From positions 1-30,789 of the IMG/VR virus record IMGVR_UViG_3300042507_003525: DNA of 30,789 bases; one strand, given 5' to 3'. Of this stretch, positions 30,632 to 30,789 are shown one piece after another; position 1 is the stretch's first letter; each line of letters opens with the position of its first letter. The DNA comes from a virus. The translations under genes were made by a program, and so were the position numbers. The notes under the pieces are model-generated. The model was not told where the DNA came from. It did not search any database and saw only the letters and a list, made by a program, of their open reading frames with translations.

Positions 30632-30789
30632 ATGAATTCAATAGAATTTTTTAGTAAACTATTTGAAGGTTTAGATTCTGCTTACGGAACCTACGAGCTC
30701 AATGGAGCTCGTAGGACCGATGGTAAAGCGGAAGGAAAAGCTTTTACAAAGAAGGGTAAAGTTACTTTAGACTTATTTCAAAAACATTT
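30632..30789 (+). CDS. Start of a putative DNA primase (3' end outside window)
   Basis: ATG 30632, seven bases after the previous stop, opens a frame that runs off the window after 52 codons. The visible part, MNSIEFFSKLFEGLDSAYG then TYELNGARRTDGKAEGKAFT and KKGKVTLDLFQKH, resembles the N-terminus of primase proteins of the archaeo-eukaryotic (TOTE-like) type, which open with an LF-x-G-x-x-x-AYG stretch and an H-L-x-G segment further on. The catalytic residues are not in the window. Context after an ssDNA-binding-like gene agrees. A strong hairpin lies within this coding start (30690-30715). Confidence 0.45.
   Translation, partial: MNSIEFFSKLFEGLDSAYGTYELNGARRTDGKAEGKAFTKKGKVTLDLFQKH
30690..30715. 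repeat. Perfect 11-bp inverted repeat inside the primase-like gene
   Basis: CCTACGAGCTC and GAGCTCGTAGG are exact complements separated by AATG. It is unusually GC-rich (14 of 22 stem bases) for this genome and lies about 20 codons into the gene. It may act as DNA (origin, binding site) or as an RNA structure that slows ribosomes or attracts RNase. Confidence 0.75.

Noticed and set aside
30632-30656. GAATTC...GAATTT stem followed by T residues as a terminator after the ssDNA-binding gene
   Set aside because: The stem is only six AT-rich pairs with a G-U end, and it lies within the start of the next gene.
1-30789. tRNA genes, CRISPR arrays, insertion sequences and integrase sites
   Set aside because: No cloverleaf-like sequence with a CCA-type end, spaced direct repeats, transposase or integrase motif was seen by reading both strands. 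A tRNA scan could still be run to confirm.

Overview
The window reads as part of a short-tailed (podovirus-like) marine bacteriophage genome, probably infecting a low-GC marine alphaproteobacterium such as SAR11. The basis is the AT-rich sequence, dense mostly one-directional packing with many TAATG stop/start overlaps, P22/T7/SU10-like head-tail connector, nozzle and ejection genes, an M15 endolysin, and small proteins of the kind common in uncultured marine phages. Host assignment is inference. Terminase, portal and capsid genes are not in the window.

Layout. (1) 1-1297: lysis and small genes: the end of a coiled-coil protein, a small membrane-anchored protein, an M15 endolysin and three small proteins, one of which resembles the core of the ribosome-rescue factor ArfA. 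(2) 1297-6523: head-tail adaptors, structural proteins, a protein built of TGSxLN repeats, a tail fibre with a glycine-rich tip and a small companion. (3) 6544-11268: a very AT-rich accessory cassette with one unknown protein, three 2-oxoglutarate/Fe(II) oxygenase-like proteins, a QueC-like PP-loop enzyme, a small unknown and a carbamoyltransferase split over two overlapping genes. (4) 11313-15740: a P22 gp10-like nozzle protein followed by a tightly coupled run of structural and small proteins, three of them under 60 residues. (5) 15740-18094: a second accessory cassette with one more oxygenase and two different glycosyltransferases. (6) 18137-26241: a GNAT-like protein and four large internal/ejection-type proteins, then a holin-like protein. 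(7) 26238-30789: a PD-(D/E)XK nuclease on the + strand, then a minus-strand operon (SNF2-type helicase, Hsp20, a 25-residue membrane peptide, a 52-residue acidic protein) with its own terminator inside the nuclease gene, and a divergent promoter pair that also drives rightward replication-type genes (unknown protein, putative ssDNA-binding protein, start of a putative primase).

How it may work together. Virion and lysis genes are transcribed rightward as late genes. Two accessory cassettes, each bordered on at least one side by an inverted repeat, sit among the tail genes. Together they supply four hydroxylase-like oxygenases, a PP-loop ligase, a carbamoyltransferase and two glycosyltransferases. 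This looks like a chemical tailoring set (hydroxylate, glycosylate, carbamoylate) acting on a glycan, protein or nucleobase; the substrate cannot be read from the sequence. At the right end, back-to-back -35 boxes at 29219-29230 probably start early transcription both ways. The last minus-strand gene has its ribosome site and start codon inside a 15-bp hairpin, and it overlaps the nuclease gene on the opposite strand.
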